DNA of 64,000 nt from Nephrocerus scutellatus. Lineage: Eukaryota; Arthropoda; Insecta; Diptera; Pipunculidae. Positions 51,166 through 61,659 of the stretch are shown here, one piece after another; position 1 is the first letter of the stretch, and each line of letters starts with the position of its first letter. The DNA is taken from positions 49,960,019 to 50,024,018 of the forward strand of contig OX352761.1 in assembly GCA_947095585.1 (NCBI GenBank), read 5' to 3'. Below the pieces are notes generated by a model. That model ran no database searches. It saw only the letters and a program-made list of their open reading frames with translations, and was not told the origin of the DNA. A program made the position numbers and the translations under genes.

Positions 51166-52290
51166 TTGTATGGAACTTCAAGTGTAAAAATTTGCACAGA
51201 CCATCAGCCCTTAACGTATGCCCTGAGCAACAAAAATAATAATTCCAAGATGAAACGTTGGAAAGCGATTCTCGAGGAATATAATTATGAGCTACGCTAC
51301 AAACCAGGAAAAAGTATTGTAGTTGCAGATGCTCTTTCTCGCCCTCCACGGGTCTCTCAAGTGAACGTGTTGACTGCTACGCAACACAGTAGCGAAAGTT
51401 CGTCTCACGAATTAAATGAAACTGTCGAAACACCGATAAACGTCTTTAAGAACCAGTTGATGTTTTTTACTGGAAATCAAGATAGCTACCAATTTCAAAT
51501 TCCCTTTCCCACCTTCGATAGACACATACTTACTAGGCAAAGTTATTCCGAGGAAGATTTAATTCAGCTGCTTAAACGGCATCTGAACCCAAGCGTCATT
51601 AATGGCATTTTCACAACTGAAGAGATAATGGGAAAAATTAAGGAAGTATATCCCACACATTTTAAATCATATAAGACAAGGTTTACTAAAATTAGAGTTA
51701 AAGGCCTACCAAATGAAACTGAGCAGGAAGAAGAGATTCTGAAAGAACATAAAAGAGCTCACCGCAATAGTTTAGAAAACAAAATCCAATTACTACAAAA
51801 ATTTTACTTTCTTAAAATGAAATCTAAAATCCATACAATAATTAAGCAATGTGTTACCTGCAAACAACACAAATATGATCGGCATCCGAATAAGCCGGAG
51901 CTGCAAGCCACTCCTATCCCTGAACATCCTGGTTATATATTACACATCGACATTTATTCCACAGATGCAAATCTGGTCCTAACGGCGATCGACAAATTTT
52001 CTAAGTACGCACAGGCTCGCACCTTGAAATCAAGAGCAAGTGAGGATATTAGAGAACCGTTAAGGCAACTTTTATTCGCGTACGGCGTACCCAAAGTCAT
52101 TGTTTTTGACAATGAAAAAGCGTTCAATTCCGCATCAATATGCTTCATGCTCCACGACCAGTTGGGAATCGAAATCTATAAGACTCCTCCGTATTCAAGC
52201 TTTGTCAACGGTCAAGTGGAAAGATTTCACTCGACACTTTCCGAAATCATGCGATGCCTTAAGGCAGACCGAGTCCATAGATCATTTTAA
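51166..52290 (+). CDS. Errantivirus RNase H end and integrase (unit 1)
   Basis: 374-residue open stretch. Residues 1-60 finish RNase H (TDHQPLTYAL, VVADALSRPP). The integrase zinc region has H195, H199, C229 and C232. The core shows D262, D315 and E352 (36 residues between the last two), the DDE triad. A TAA at 52288-52290 cuts the C-terminal domain, which continues at 52327. Catalytic residues are retained although the protein is split from RT. Confidence 0.85.
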   Translation: MYGTSSVKICTDHQPLTYALSNKNNNSKMKRWKAILEEYNYELRYKPGKSIVVADALSRPPRVSQVNVLTATQHSSESSSHELNETVETPINVFKNQLMFFTGNQDSYQFQIPFPTFDRHILTRQSYSEEDLIQLLKRHLNPSVINGIFTTEEIMGKIKEVYPTHFKSYKTRFTKIRVKGLPNETEQEEEILKEHKRAHRNSLENKIQLLQKFYFLKMKSKIHTIIKQCVTCKQHKYDRHPNKPELQATPIPEHPGYILHIDIYSTDANLVLTAIDKFSKYAQARTLKSRASEDIREPLRQLLFAYGVPKVIVFDNEKAFNSASICFMLHDQLGIEIYKTPPYSSFVNGQVERFHSTLSEIMRCLKADRVHRSF

Positions 52291-52326
52291 GAGCTGCTAG
52301 ATCGTGCTATTTACGAGTATAATTTC

Positions 52327-52653
52327 TTGGTTCATTCCACTACCAATAAAAAACCTATTGAAGTATTTTTTGGAAGAACCGTTAGCACCGACCCTGAACA
52401 CTTTGAGAAGGCTAGAAAGGAAAACATATTGAAGTTAAATAAAAAACAAAATAAAGATTTAGACTATCACAATAAAACTCGGCGACCCCTAAATAATTAC
52501 TCTCCAGGCGAAGCTATCTTCGTAAAAATCAATAGACAATTAGGTACCAAACTTTCCGCAAGGTACAGAAAAGAAACAGTTAAGGAGAATAATCCAACAA
52601 CAATCCTAACCGAATCAGGCAAAATCGTCCATAAGGTCAATATTAAAACCTGA
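52327..52653 (+). pseudogene. Errantivirus integrase C-terminal region (unit 1)
   Basis: 108 residues: HSTTNKKPIEVFFGRTVS, LDYHNKTRRPLNNYSPGEAI, FVKINRQLGTKLSARYRKE. It is the usual DNA-binding tail of gypsy-type integrases, separated from the core by a stop. Confidence 0.75.
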
Positions 52654-52679
52654 TATCTTTTTTTTTAGGTCCTTCATAT

Positions 52680-53340
52680 CCTTAGTCCTCGCAGAAGTTC
52701 AAATACTGAACTATTCCAATTCAAGACTGGTTACCTTGAATACGGGAATAGCAAAACTGCAAACCGGTACCTTTAAACTGGTGCACGTAATAGACCTAGC
52801 AGAATACCAAGATATAATTGATGATGTACAGTTCAGAATCAAAACCAATGTAAGTAAAGACAATCCCATTTACCCTTACCTATCCTATGAAATCACTGAA
52901 ATCCTTAACCGACTTAACCGCATCAAACCTATAGTCAAAAGGAAAAGGGCAATAAACATTCTAGGAACTGCATGGAAGTGGATCGCCGGTACACCGGACC
53001 ACCACGACTTTCAAATTATACAAGCTAAAACCCAAAACCTACTAGATAACAACAATAAGCAATTAGTCATAAACAGACTATCATTAGAAAGAATAAATAA
53101 CATTACGAATATTACTAATAACATAATTAATACTTTGAAAACGAATGCTGAAATTAAAAACGAATATTCTACCAGCATTAAATATAAACTAGATGTAATC
53201 TAAGAAGAGATAACAAACATAGAACATGCCTTACAGTGGGCGAAAGCTGGTATAGTAAATTCTTTTATACTTTCAAGTACTGAAATAAATCTAGTTAGGG
53301 CTCATTTTGAAAAAAAAAAAACAACTTACCCTATGTAAAC
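52680..53340 (+). pseudogene. env: Errantivirus envelope, N-terminal part with cleavage site (unit 1)
   Basis: From about 52680 (FISLVLAEVQILNYSNS is signal-peptide-like) through a 155-residue piece from ATG 52736. It has a basic cleavage-type site (KRKR, about 52937) followed by AINILGTAWKWIAGTPDHHD, the hallmark fusion region of gypsy/baculovirus-F-like envelopes. A TAA at 53201-53203 interrupts it. The phase then stays open to a run of 12 A residues (53290-53301) that puts the rest out of frame. Non-functional as it stands. Confidence 0.8.
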
Positions 53341-54237
53341 ATGGAGGAGGCATTTGAATTTGCCAATATAAAAATAGCCTCTAATAGTACTTCTATGATT
53401 TATATTGTGAGTGTGCCAACCACGAAAAAAGAAGATTGTAAAAGATTATTAGTTAAGCCAATAAAAAGAAAATCTGTTGTAACAAAAATTGATTTTAGTA
53501 ATGTACTTCAATGCGAAAATGATTTTTATGGAATTAAGAATAATTGTCAAGCTTTTAACGATTTAACCATTTGTAAGATTGATGAAATTATAAACTTAGG
53601 TGACACGGAGTGCATACCGAATCTATTGCGAAGCAGACCAGCAAATTGTAACAACATCAACAATCAACATGTTCCAACAGTCGAGGAAATACTCCCTGGG
53701 TCACTACTTCTTAACCAGTTCAACGGGTCAATATTGGTCAACAACGACACGCTCAGCATATCGGGAACATTTATAGTACAATACCATAATGCTACCATCG
53801 TGGTAAATAAACAAACATTTGTCTCCAATGAAATCCCCACCTCAAGACCTCTTCCAGCTATCGTACAAATAGACTCACCATCAAAAGCCATCGAAGAACT
53901 TTTAACCCTCGAAGTGATGAAAGAGCTGCACTTAAACAACACTCGCTACATAAGTCAAATTGAAGAAAGAAACAAAACGCACCTGATAGCTTCTTACAGT
54001 TTGTCGGCTACCATCATCACCGCAGCCGTGGTAATATCCCTGATACTGGTTTTAGCACGCAAGAAAAGCAACCTAATAATCTCCACAACAGTAGAAGCAA
54101 GGGAAACGCCAGCAGCAGCCGAATTGCCAACAGAATCACCTGCAGAGATTTCGAAAGGACCAACACCGATCAAAAGGATTAGCATAAGTCAATATCCGCC
54201 ATTTTACAAGGTCACGAGTGAGGACACCCGAATTTGA
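53341..54237 (+). CDS. env: Errantivirus envelope, C-terminal part (unit 1)
   Basis: 298-residue frame from ATG 53341: Cys-containing ectodomain (C33, C57, C69, C78, C91, C103), N-glycosylation-type sites, a membrane span at about 218-239 (SYSLSATIITAAVVISLILV) and a short cytoplasmic tail. The TGA at 54235-54237 overlaps the polypurine tract. This is the transmembrane-subunit end of an insect errantivirus envelope, cut from its N-terminal part by a stop and an A-run shift. Confidence 0.8.
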   Translation: MEEAFEFANIKIASNSTSMIYIVSVPTTKKEDCKRLLVKPIKRKSVVTKIDFSNVLQCENDFYGIKNNCQAFNDLTICKIDEIINLGDTECIPNLLRSRPANCNNINNQHVPTVEEILPGSLLLNQFNGSILVNNDTLSISGTFIVQYHNATIVVNKQTFVSNEIPTSRPLPAIVQIDSPSKAIEELLTLEVMKELHLNNTRYISQIEERNKTHLIASYSLSATIITAAVVISLILVLARKKSNLIISTTVEARETPAAAELPTESPAEISKGPTPIKRISISQYPPFYKVTSEDTRI

Positions 54238-54246
54238 GGGTGGAGG
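54236..54246 (+). promoter_or_regulatory. Polypurine tract (unit 1)
   Basis: GAGGGTGGAGG directly before LTR 2. The same tract precedes LTR 3 at 60313-60323. Confidence 0.85.
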
Positions 54247-54562
54247 AGTTAACACAGAATAAATTCTATATGTTGATGTTGCACCGTTTCCCACGAGTCG
54301 GTCAGAAGAATTCGCCGACAGTGCGTCTGTGCAACACGATTTGTCGACATTGCCGCATTCCATCACGTACGATGTGAAACGATGAGCACCTGTGAGAACA
54401 CGTCGCCGTTGGATGTTTTCGCATAGGACGTTATCATTAAGAGTATAAAAAGCTTAGTTTTAAGAGTATTATATGTTCAGTTTTTATGTAGGCAGAATCG
54501 CTGCCGGTTTGGAAAATAAAGATTATTTTTTTTAATAAATTTCAACTTAGAATAATTTAATT
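54247..54562 (+). repeat. Errantivirus LTR 2 (middle, mosaic)
   Basis: 316 bp. At four sites in the left part (54254, 54316, 54429, 54434) it carries the LTR 3 base. At two sites in the right part (54476, 54559) it carries the LTR 1 base. The switch lies between 54434 and 54476. Confidence 0.92.
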
Positions 54563-55562
54563 GGCGCCCGAGCAGGGACCCTGGCAAAAGTGAGCAAGTG
54601 TGTTTACCGGTACAGTAAATCGTGAAAAGTCCCCAAGTGGTACAACAAAGTACTTCGCGTAAATAAGTCCCCAAGAGGTACAGTAAATCGTGAAAAGTCC
54701 CCAAGTGGTACAACAAAGTACTTCGCGTAAATAAGTCCCCAAGAGGTACAGTAAATCGTGAAAAAAAACCCGTACGGTAAAACAAAGTCTCAAGTGTTAC
54801 AAAATAGCTAGTAAAAGTCCCAAAGCGGTGCAAAATAGCTAATATAGTGTGACCAAAGCCAGGGTCCGCGCGTTTATCAGCAAATTAGCGATATTGGAAC
54901 TATTAGTGCTTTACGCTAACTCTTGACATTTTGTGCTTGTGAAAACCGGAAGGACGTTGGATACAACAACAAGATGCTGATATTCGCATTATTAATGTAA
55001 GCGTAGATCAAGTATATTATAGAGTACTGAATTAAAACATTACAAAATTAAAAGGTAAAATTAAAAGAAAAAATAAAAGATTAAAATTTAAAGTAAAACC
55101 TAGAAAATTATAGAGTAGTTAACTAGTGAATTCAATTAAAACATTACAAATTAAAAGGTATAATTAAAAAGAAAGAAGAAACGTTAAAGATTAATTATTA
55201 AAGTAAAATCTAGAAAACTGAAGAGTAATTAAGTAGTGAATTCAATTAAAGTATTTCAAATTAAAAGGTAAAATTCACAAGGAAAAATAAAATTTAAAGA
55301 TTAATATTTAAAGTAAATTCAAGAGAAAGGAAGAATAATTAAAGAGTTGTTAAGAAACAAAAGGGTAAACAAAAGGTTAAATATAAAACAAATATATTAT
55401 TTTAAAATTAAAAAGGAAGAATACATTTTTTTTATTATTAATTAGCTTTAGAATAAATTAAATATTAAAATAATTGAAAAATAAAACAATCCCAAGTTAA
55501 TCAAATAAGGGAAGTGAAAATTAAGCGTATTATATAAATAAATATTTCTTTCCTTTTTAACC

Positions 55563-55955
55563 ATGCCTGAGCTACGTTCCGGAGCGTCTACTGACCCTCC
55601 ACAAAGCAACACTAGGGGCGATGCTCCTCACGCCAATGTCTTACCTCCAAATCCTACCCTTTCCACAAATACAAATACTGCTACTCCTGCTAGTGAGATT
55701 CTTAATAACTCATCTACGTCTAGTTTTGCACATTTCGAAGGTGACCGAGAGGTTAGAGGAACTCCCGAACTGGACACCCTTATTTCGTCCCTAATTCGGA
55801 AAACTTTGAAAGAGACAGGGAAAGAGATTATCCATAGCATTTTAAACCCAAGCGCAGATTTTTGTTTCGGTGTCGATCAGCCAATCGCTGCACAATTTCG
55901 AGACAGGTTAGGAGACTTGGATAAAGACATTACCGACATTAATTTTTTAGATTAA
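55563..55955 (+). CDS. gag: Errantivirus gag, truncated (unit 2)
   Basis: Identical by translation to 49484-49876, offset by 6079. It has the same loss of capsid and zinc-knuckle regions, so the deletion predates the duplication. Confidence 0.75.
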   Translation: MPELRSGASTDPPQSNTRGDAPHANVLPPNPTLSTNTNTATPASEILNNSSTSSFAHFEGDREVRGTPELDTLISSLIRKTLKETGKEIIHSILNPSADFCFGVDQPIAAQFRDRLGDLDKDITDINFLD

Positions 55956-55958
55956 CTT

Positions 55959-56289
55959 CCTCTTCGCTACCTTATTTTGAAAGTAGAACCAAGAGCGGAG
56001 AGATCATTAAAATCCTAATAGACACTGGATCAAATCGGAACAATATTCAACCTTAATTAGTGGAAAAACCGATACTAAACGCTAAATTTTTTTATGCAAA
56101 TTCAGTGGGAGGCAGTATTAAAATCAGTCACCACGACCAAACGAGCCTTTTCGGATAAAACGACCACAAAATTAAATTTTTTCTTTTACCATCGCTGAAG
56201 TCTTTTCATGCTATATTGGGTAACGATAGCCTAAAAGAACTGTCGGCCGTTATCTACACTAAACAAAATTATATGAAATTGGAAACGGT
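55959..56289 (+). pseudogene. Errantivirus protease, broken (unit 2)
   Basis: Same D-T-G-S and LGND blocks and the same stops as 49880-50210. Confidence 0.75.
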
Positions 56290-56835
56290 ATGAAAGTCAT
56301 GATAAAGCAACAAGCATCCCAATCGATAAACTCTATAAATCTCAAACATGGCCATATGGTACCCTCTCAAAAAGACGCAATTCTTTCACTCGTAAACAGA
56401 TTTCCCACTTTATTTTCGGAGCCAGACGAGAAGCTGACTTACACTACAAAAGTAGTAGGCGAGATTCGCACTAACTCGGATACTCCAGTATATACCCGAT
56501 ATTATCCATTTCCTGTGTCCCTTAAGGACGAAGTAAATAAACAAGTTCAAAGCCTAATCGACGATGGAATAATTAGACCTTCACGGTCGCCCTATAATTC
56601 ACCGGTGTGGGTAGTTCCCAAAAAACCCTATCCTGAAGGGAACAAGAAATATCGGATGGTGATTGATTACAGGAAATTAAATTCCTTCACCATAGCGGAT
56701 CGCTATCCGATCCCCGATATTAGCGAAGTGCTTGCGCAATTAGGTAAAAACAAGTACTTTACAGTGCTTGACCTAAGGAGTGACGAAAAGCTAAAACCCA
56801 ACGCCCAGGAGTTTTCCCATCCCAAAAACTCTTAA
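56290..56835 (+). pseudogene. Errantivirus RT, N-terminal part only (unit 2)
   Basis: Identical frame to 50211-50756, including the joint from DLRS to DEKLKPNAQ where the active-site core is missing. Confidence 0.85.
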
Positions 56836-57244
56836 AGAACTCCGGTCATTTCTTGGTCTGTCAGGGTATTACCGTCGTTTTGTAAAAGACTACGCGAAGC
56901 TCGCAAAGCCCCTGACATCCCTTTTAAGGGGGGAGGACGGACGTATGTCCAAATCTAAATCCAGCCAAAAATTAGTTCACCTAAACTCCGACGCCATCGC
57001 GGCCTTTGACAAAATAAAAAATTCCCTTGTCTCGAAAGATATCATTCTGGCTTATCCTAATTTCAAAGAACCATTCGAATTAACAACAGATGCTTCTAAT
57101 TTTGCGTTTGGTGCTGTCCTTGCACAGAACGATAGACCAATATCGTTTATATCACGAACACTGAGCAAGACAGAGGAAGATTACGCAGCAAATGAAAAGG
57201 AACTACTTGCAATAATCTGGGCATTGAACTCTTTACGAAGTTAA
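56836..57244 (+). pseudogene. Errantivirus RT connection and RNase H start (unit 2)
   Basis: Copy of 50757-51165 with the same TAA (57242-57244) inside RNase H. Confidence 0.8.
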
Positions 57245-58369
57245 TTGTATGGAACTTCAAGTGTAAAAATTTGCACAGACCATCAGCCCTTAACGTATGC
57301 CCTGAGCAACAAAAATAATAATTCCAAGATGAAACGTTGGAAAGCGATTCTCGAGGAATATAATTATGAGCTACGCTACAAACCAGGAAAAAGTATTGTA
57401 GTTGCAGATGCTCTTTCTCGCCCTCCACGGGTCTCTCAAGTGAACGTGTTGACTGCTACGCAACACAGTAGCGAAAGTTCGTCTCACGAATTAAATGAAA
57501 CTGTCGAAACACCGATAAACGTCTTTAAGAACCAGTTGATGTTTTTTACTGGAAATCAAGATAGCTACCAATTTCAAATTCCCTTTCCCACCTTCGATAG
57601 ACACATACTTACTAGGCAAAGTTATTCCGAGGAAGATTTAATTCAGCTGCTTAAACGGCATCTGAACCCAAGCGTCATTAATGGCATTTTCACAACTGAA
57701 GAGATAATGGGAAAAATTAAGGAAGTATATCCCACACATTTTAAATCATATAAGACAAGGTTTACTAAAATTAGAGTTAAAGGCCTACCAAATGAAACTG
57801 AGCAGGAAGAAGAGATTCTGAAAGAACATAAAAGAGCTCACCGCAATAGTTTAGAAAACAAAATCCAATTACTACAAAAATTTTACTTTCTTAAAATGAA
57901 ATCTAAAATCCATACAATAATTAAGCAATGTGTTACCTGCAAACAACACAAATATGATCGGCATCCGAATAAGCCGGAGCTGCAAGCCACTCCTATCCCT
58001 GAACATCCTGGTTATATATTACACATCGACATTTATTCCACAGATGCAAATCTGGTCCTAACGGCGATCGACAAATTTTCTAAGTACGCACAGGCTCGCA
58101 CCTTGAAATCAAGAGCAAGTGAGGATATTAGAGAACCGTTAAGGCAACTTTTATTCGCGTACGGCGTACCCAAAGTCATTGTTTTTGACAATGAAAAAGC
58201 GTTCAATTCCGCATCAATATGCTTCATGCTCCACGACCAGTTGGGAATCGAAATCTATAAGACTCCTCCGTATTCAAGCTTTGTCAACGGTCAAGTGGAA
58301 AGATTTCACTCGACACTTTCCGAAATCATGCGATGCCTTAAGGCAGACCGAGTCCATAGATCATTTTAA
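57245..58369 (+). CDS. Errantivirus RNase H end and integrase (unit 2)
   Basis: Identical 374-residue stretch to 51166-52290, with HHCC and DDE residues kept and the same C-terminal stop. Confidence 0.85.
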   Translation: MYGTSSVKICTDHQPLTYALSNKNNNSKMKRWKAILEEYNYELRYKPGKSIVVADALSRPPRVSQVNVLTATQHSSESSSHELNETVETPINVFKNQLMFFTGNQDSYQFQIPFPTFDRHILTRQSYSEEDLIQLLKRHLNPSVINGIFTTEEIMGKIKEVYPTHFKSYKTRFTKIRVKGLPNETEQEEEILKEHKRAHRNSLENKIQLLQKFYFLKMKSKIHTIIKQCVTCKQHKYDRHPNKPELQATPIPEHPGYILHIDIYSTDANLVLTAIDKFSKYAQARTLKSRASEDIREPLRQLLFAYGVPKVIVFDNEKAFNSASICFMLHDQLGIEIYKTPPYSSFVNGQVERFHSTLSEIMRCLKADRVHRSF

Positions 58370-58405
58370 GAGCTGCTAGATCGTGCTATTTACGAGTATA
58401 ATTTC

Positions 58406-58732
58406 TTGGTTCATTCCACTACCAATAAAAAACCTATTGAAGTATTTTTTGGAAGAACCGTTAGCACCGACCCTGAACACTTTGAGAAGGCTAGAAAGGA
58501 AAACATATTGAAGTTAAATAAAAAACAAAATAAAGATTTAGACTATCACAATAAAACTCGGCGACCCCTAAATAATTACTCTCCAGGCGAAGCTATCTTC
58601 GTAAAAATCAATAGACAATTAGGTACCAAACTTTCCGCAAGGTACAGAAAAGAAACAGTTAAGGAGAATAATCCAACAACAATCCTAACCGAATCAGGCA
58701 AAATCGTCCATAAGGTCAATATTAAAACCTGA
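58406..58732 (+). pseudogene. Errantivirus integrase C-terminal region (unit 2)
   Basis: Identical to 52327-52653. Confidence 0.75.
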
Positions 58733-58758
58733 TATCTTTTTTTTTAGGTCCTTCATAT

Positions 58759-59417
58759 CCTTAGTCCTCGCAGAAGTTCAAATACTGAACTATTCCAATT
58801 CAAGACTGGTTACCTTGAATACGGGAATAGCAAAACTGCAAACCGGTACCTTTAAACTGGTGCACGTAATAGACCTAGCAGAATACCAAGATATAATTGA
58901 TGATGTACAGTTCAGAATCAAAACCAATGTAAGTAAAGACAATCCCATTTACCCTTACCTATCCTATGAAATCACTGAAATCCTTAACCGACTTAACCGC
59001 ATCAAACCTATAGTCAAAAGGAAAAGGGCAATAAACATTCTAGGAACTGCATGGAAGTGGATCGCCGGTACACCGGACCACCACGACTTTCAAATTATAC
59101 AAGCTAAAACCCAAAACCTACTAGATAACAACAATAAGCAATTAGTCATAAACAGACTATCATTAGAAAGAATAAATAACATTACGAATATTACTAATAA
59201 CATAATTAATACTTTGAAAACGAATGCTGAAATTAAAAACGAATATTCTACCAGCATTAAATATAAACTAGATGTAATCTAAGAAGAGATAACAAACATA
59301 GAACATGCCTTACAGTGGGCGAAAGCTGGTATAGTAAATTCTTTTATACTTTCAAGTACTGAAATAAATCTAGTTAGGGCTCATTTTGAAAAAAAAAACA
59401 ACTTACCCTATGTAAAC
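58759..59417 (+). pseudogene. env: Errantivirus envelope, N-terminal part (unit 2)
   Basis: Same cleavage site and fusion-region text as unit 1, and the same TAA (59280-59282). The following A run has 10 residues instead of 12, so this copy does not share the A-run shift, only the stop. Confidence 0.8.
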
Positions 59418-60314
59418 ATGGAGGAGGCATTTGAATTTGCCAATATAAAAATAGCCTCTAATAGTACTTCTATGATTTATATTGTGAGTGTGCCAACCAC
59501 GAAAAAAGAAGATTGTAAAAGATTATTAGTTAAGCCAATAAAAAGAAAATCTGTTGTAACAAAAATTGATTTTAGTAATGTACTTCAATGCGAAAATGAT
59601 TTTTATGGAATTAAGAATAATTGTCAAGCTTTTAACGATTTAACCATTTGTAAGATTGATGAAATTATAAACTTAGGTGACACGGAGTGCATACCGAATC
59701 TATTGCGAAGCAGACCAGCAAATTGTAACAACATCAACAATCAACATGTTCCAACAGTCGAGGAAATACTCCCTGGGTCACTACTTCTTAACCAGTTCAA
59801 CGGGTCAATATTGGTCAACAACGACACGCTCAGCATATCGGGAACATTTATAGTACAATACCATAATGCTACCATCGTGGTAAATAAACAAACATTTGTC
59901 TCCAATGAAATCCCCACCTCAAGACCTCTTCCAACTATCGTACAAATAGACTCACCATCAAAAGCCATCGAAGAACTTTTAACCCTCGAAGTGATGAAAG
60001 AGCTGCACTTAAACAACACTCGCTACATAAGTCAAATTGAAGAAAGAAACAAAACGCACCTGATAGCTTCTTACAGTTTGTCGGCTACCATCATCACCGC
60101 AGCCGTGGTAATATCCCTGATACTGGTTTTAGCACGCAAGAAAAGCAACCTAATAATCTCCACAACAGTAGAAGCAAGGGAAACGCCAGCAGCAGCCGAA
60201 TTGCCAACAGAATCACCTGCAGAGATTTCGAAAGGACCAACACCGATCAAAAGGATTAGCATAAGTCAATATCCGCCATTTTACAAGGTCACGAGTGAGG
60301 ACACCCGAATTTGA
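59418..60314 (+). CDS. env: Errantivirus envelope, C-terminal part (unit 2)
   Basis: 298 residues, differing from unit 1 at one position (residue 173, Thr in place of Ala). Same membrane span and tail, with TGA overlapping the purine tract. Confidence 0.8.
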   Translation: MEEAFEFANIKIASNSTSMIYIVSVPTTKKEDCKRLLVKPIKRKSVVTKIDFSNVLQCENDFYGIKNNCQAFNDLTICKIDEIINLGDTECIPNLLRSRPANCNNINNQHVPTVEEILPGSLLLNQFNGSILVNNDTLSISGTFIVQYHNATIVVNKQTFVSNEIPTSRPLPTIVQIDSPSKAIEELLTLEVMKELHLNNTRYISQIEERNKTHLIASYSLSATIITAAVVISLILVLARKKSNLIISTTVEARETPAAAELPTESPAEISKGPTPIKRISISQYPPFYKVTSEDTRI

Positions 60315-60323
60315 GGGTGGAGG

Positions 60324-60639
60324 AGTTAACACAGAATAAATTCTATATGTTGATGTTGCACCGTTTCCCACGAGTCGGTCAGAAGAATTCGCCGACAGTG
60401 CGTCTGTGCAACACGATTTGTCGACATTGCCGCATTCCATCACGTACGATGTGAAACGATGAGCACCTGTGAGAACACGTCGCCGTTGGATGTTTTCGCA
60501 TAGGACGTTATCATTAAGAGTATAAAAAGCTTAGTTTTAAGAGTATTATATGATCAGTTTTTATGTAGGCAGAATCGCTGCCGGTTTGGAAAATAAAGAT
60601 TATTTTTTTTAATAAATTTCAACTTAGAATAATTTCATT
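60324..60639 (+). repeat. Errantivirus LTR 3 (3' outer)
   Basis: AGTTAACACAGAAT to AATAATTTCATT, followed by the TATA duplication (60640-60643). Private bases are A60553 and C60636. Confidence 0.9.
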
Positions 60640-60643
60640 TATA

Positions 60644-61657
60644 CAGAGAGAAAGCTAGGTATGTGTTATTTTACTGAGGTCATTATCACTGCTTATAAGA
60701 AGAACTTGACCATTCTCATTTTTTTTGCTAGGATTTTACTAACACTCTCTTACACAAAACTCCAGTTCTCTTCTCTTGCTTTTTGTTTTGCCATCCAAAG
60801 CAGGTGTTTATTTTGCCAGGTCAACTGATTATTAACATAAACTTTGATGTCATTGACCTCAGAGTCAGAGCAAGTGCTTGCGCTAGCTGCAGTTTGCATC
60901 ATATTATTTAGTTTTATGTTTCTCGTTACACGAGCATGTTTAATAAATTCGATTTTCTAATATTTGATGCGAATGCAGCTATTATTTGTGACTTATTTAT
61001 GTTTTTGGTTTTCGTTGTATAGAACTAACTATGTCGTTATCGTTTATTTCAAAGTTTATTGCCATGCCTACACTTTTAACAATTTCATTTAGCTTTTCCT
61101 GTGACTTGAGTGGAATATTGATAAGTTCAATGTTATTTTTTATCATCTGTTGTTCTAGTGTATTAGTTTGCGTTTGCATCTTTATAATGGTTTCATCTTT
61201 ATTTTTGTTGATTTCTTTTAGCTCCGCTATTTCTTTTATAAGTTTTTCGATGATGTTAATTTTTTTTTATATCCAAAAAATCCTACCTGTGGGCTATCTC
61301 TTTAATTTCTGCTCTCATCAGCTCTAATTCTGTTAAAATAGTGTTTGTAGGCGTTTGGTAATATGTTGCGTTGTCTCTTGGCAGGTGGTATGTTTGCTGC
61401 AACTGCAACATATTCGGAAGTGTTTTTTGTATTCCAGCCAATGGTTGTTGATTTTCTGTTACGTTTCGGCAGAACTGACATTTCCATGCCTCTTTTCTTG
61501 CTGTACCCAATGTTCTCCACGATTATTCACAGATGGTGGTACAACCGAAGTGTAAATTTCGCGAGCATTTAAAACAAGTAACGAAATCACCCTCTTGAGG
61601 GAGCGGTTCGTTACAGTGATTACATACATCCATATCGTAAATGATAGCAACAACAAT
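60644..61657 (-). pseudogene. CR1-like LINE ORF1 with zinc finger and coiled coil (piece 1)
   Basis: Minus strand from about 61635: MDVCNHCNEPLPQEGDFVTC, FKCSRNLHFGCTTICE, stop, LGTARKEAWKCQFC. This is a PHD-like Cys/His finger found in ORF1 of many CR1/Jockey LINEs. A Gln-rich stretch, a coiled coil (AELKEINKNKDETIIKMQTQ) and a nucleic-acid-binding-like end (YVNNQLTWQNKHLLWMAKQK) follow. Stops at about 61530 and 61265 and a shift near 61000 break it. It meets the errantivirus at its TATA target. ORF2 continues in pieces at 48163, 47143 and 40023. Confidence 0.7.
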
Positions 61658-61659
61658 TT

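Larger units (their letters stand above)
48168..60639 (+). mobile_element. Tandem errantivirus-type provirus: LTR-body-LTR-body-LTR
   Basis: Three 316-bp LTRs (48168-48483, 54247-54562, 60324-60639) enclose two near-identical bodies of 5763 and 5761 bp, period 6079/6077. One TATA duplication flanks the whole array, so there was one integration. Bodies carry gag, protease, RT, RNase H, integrase and env remnants. Differences I find between bodies are one base (53848 versus 59933) and an A run of 12 versus 10. Both lack the RT active-site core. The array interrupts a CR1-like LINE. Confidence 0.92.

Noticed and set aside
61031..61572. Plus-strand hydrophobic frames (98 and 69 residues)
   Set aside because: Antisense of the LINE ORF1 coiled coil and zinc finger, which explains the sequence better.
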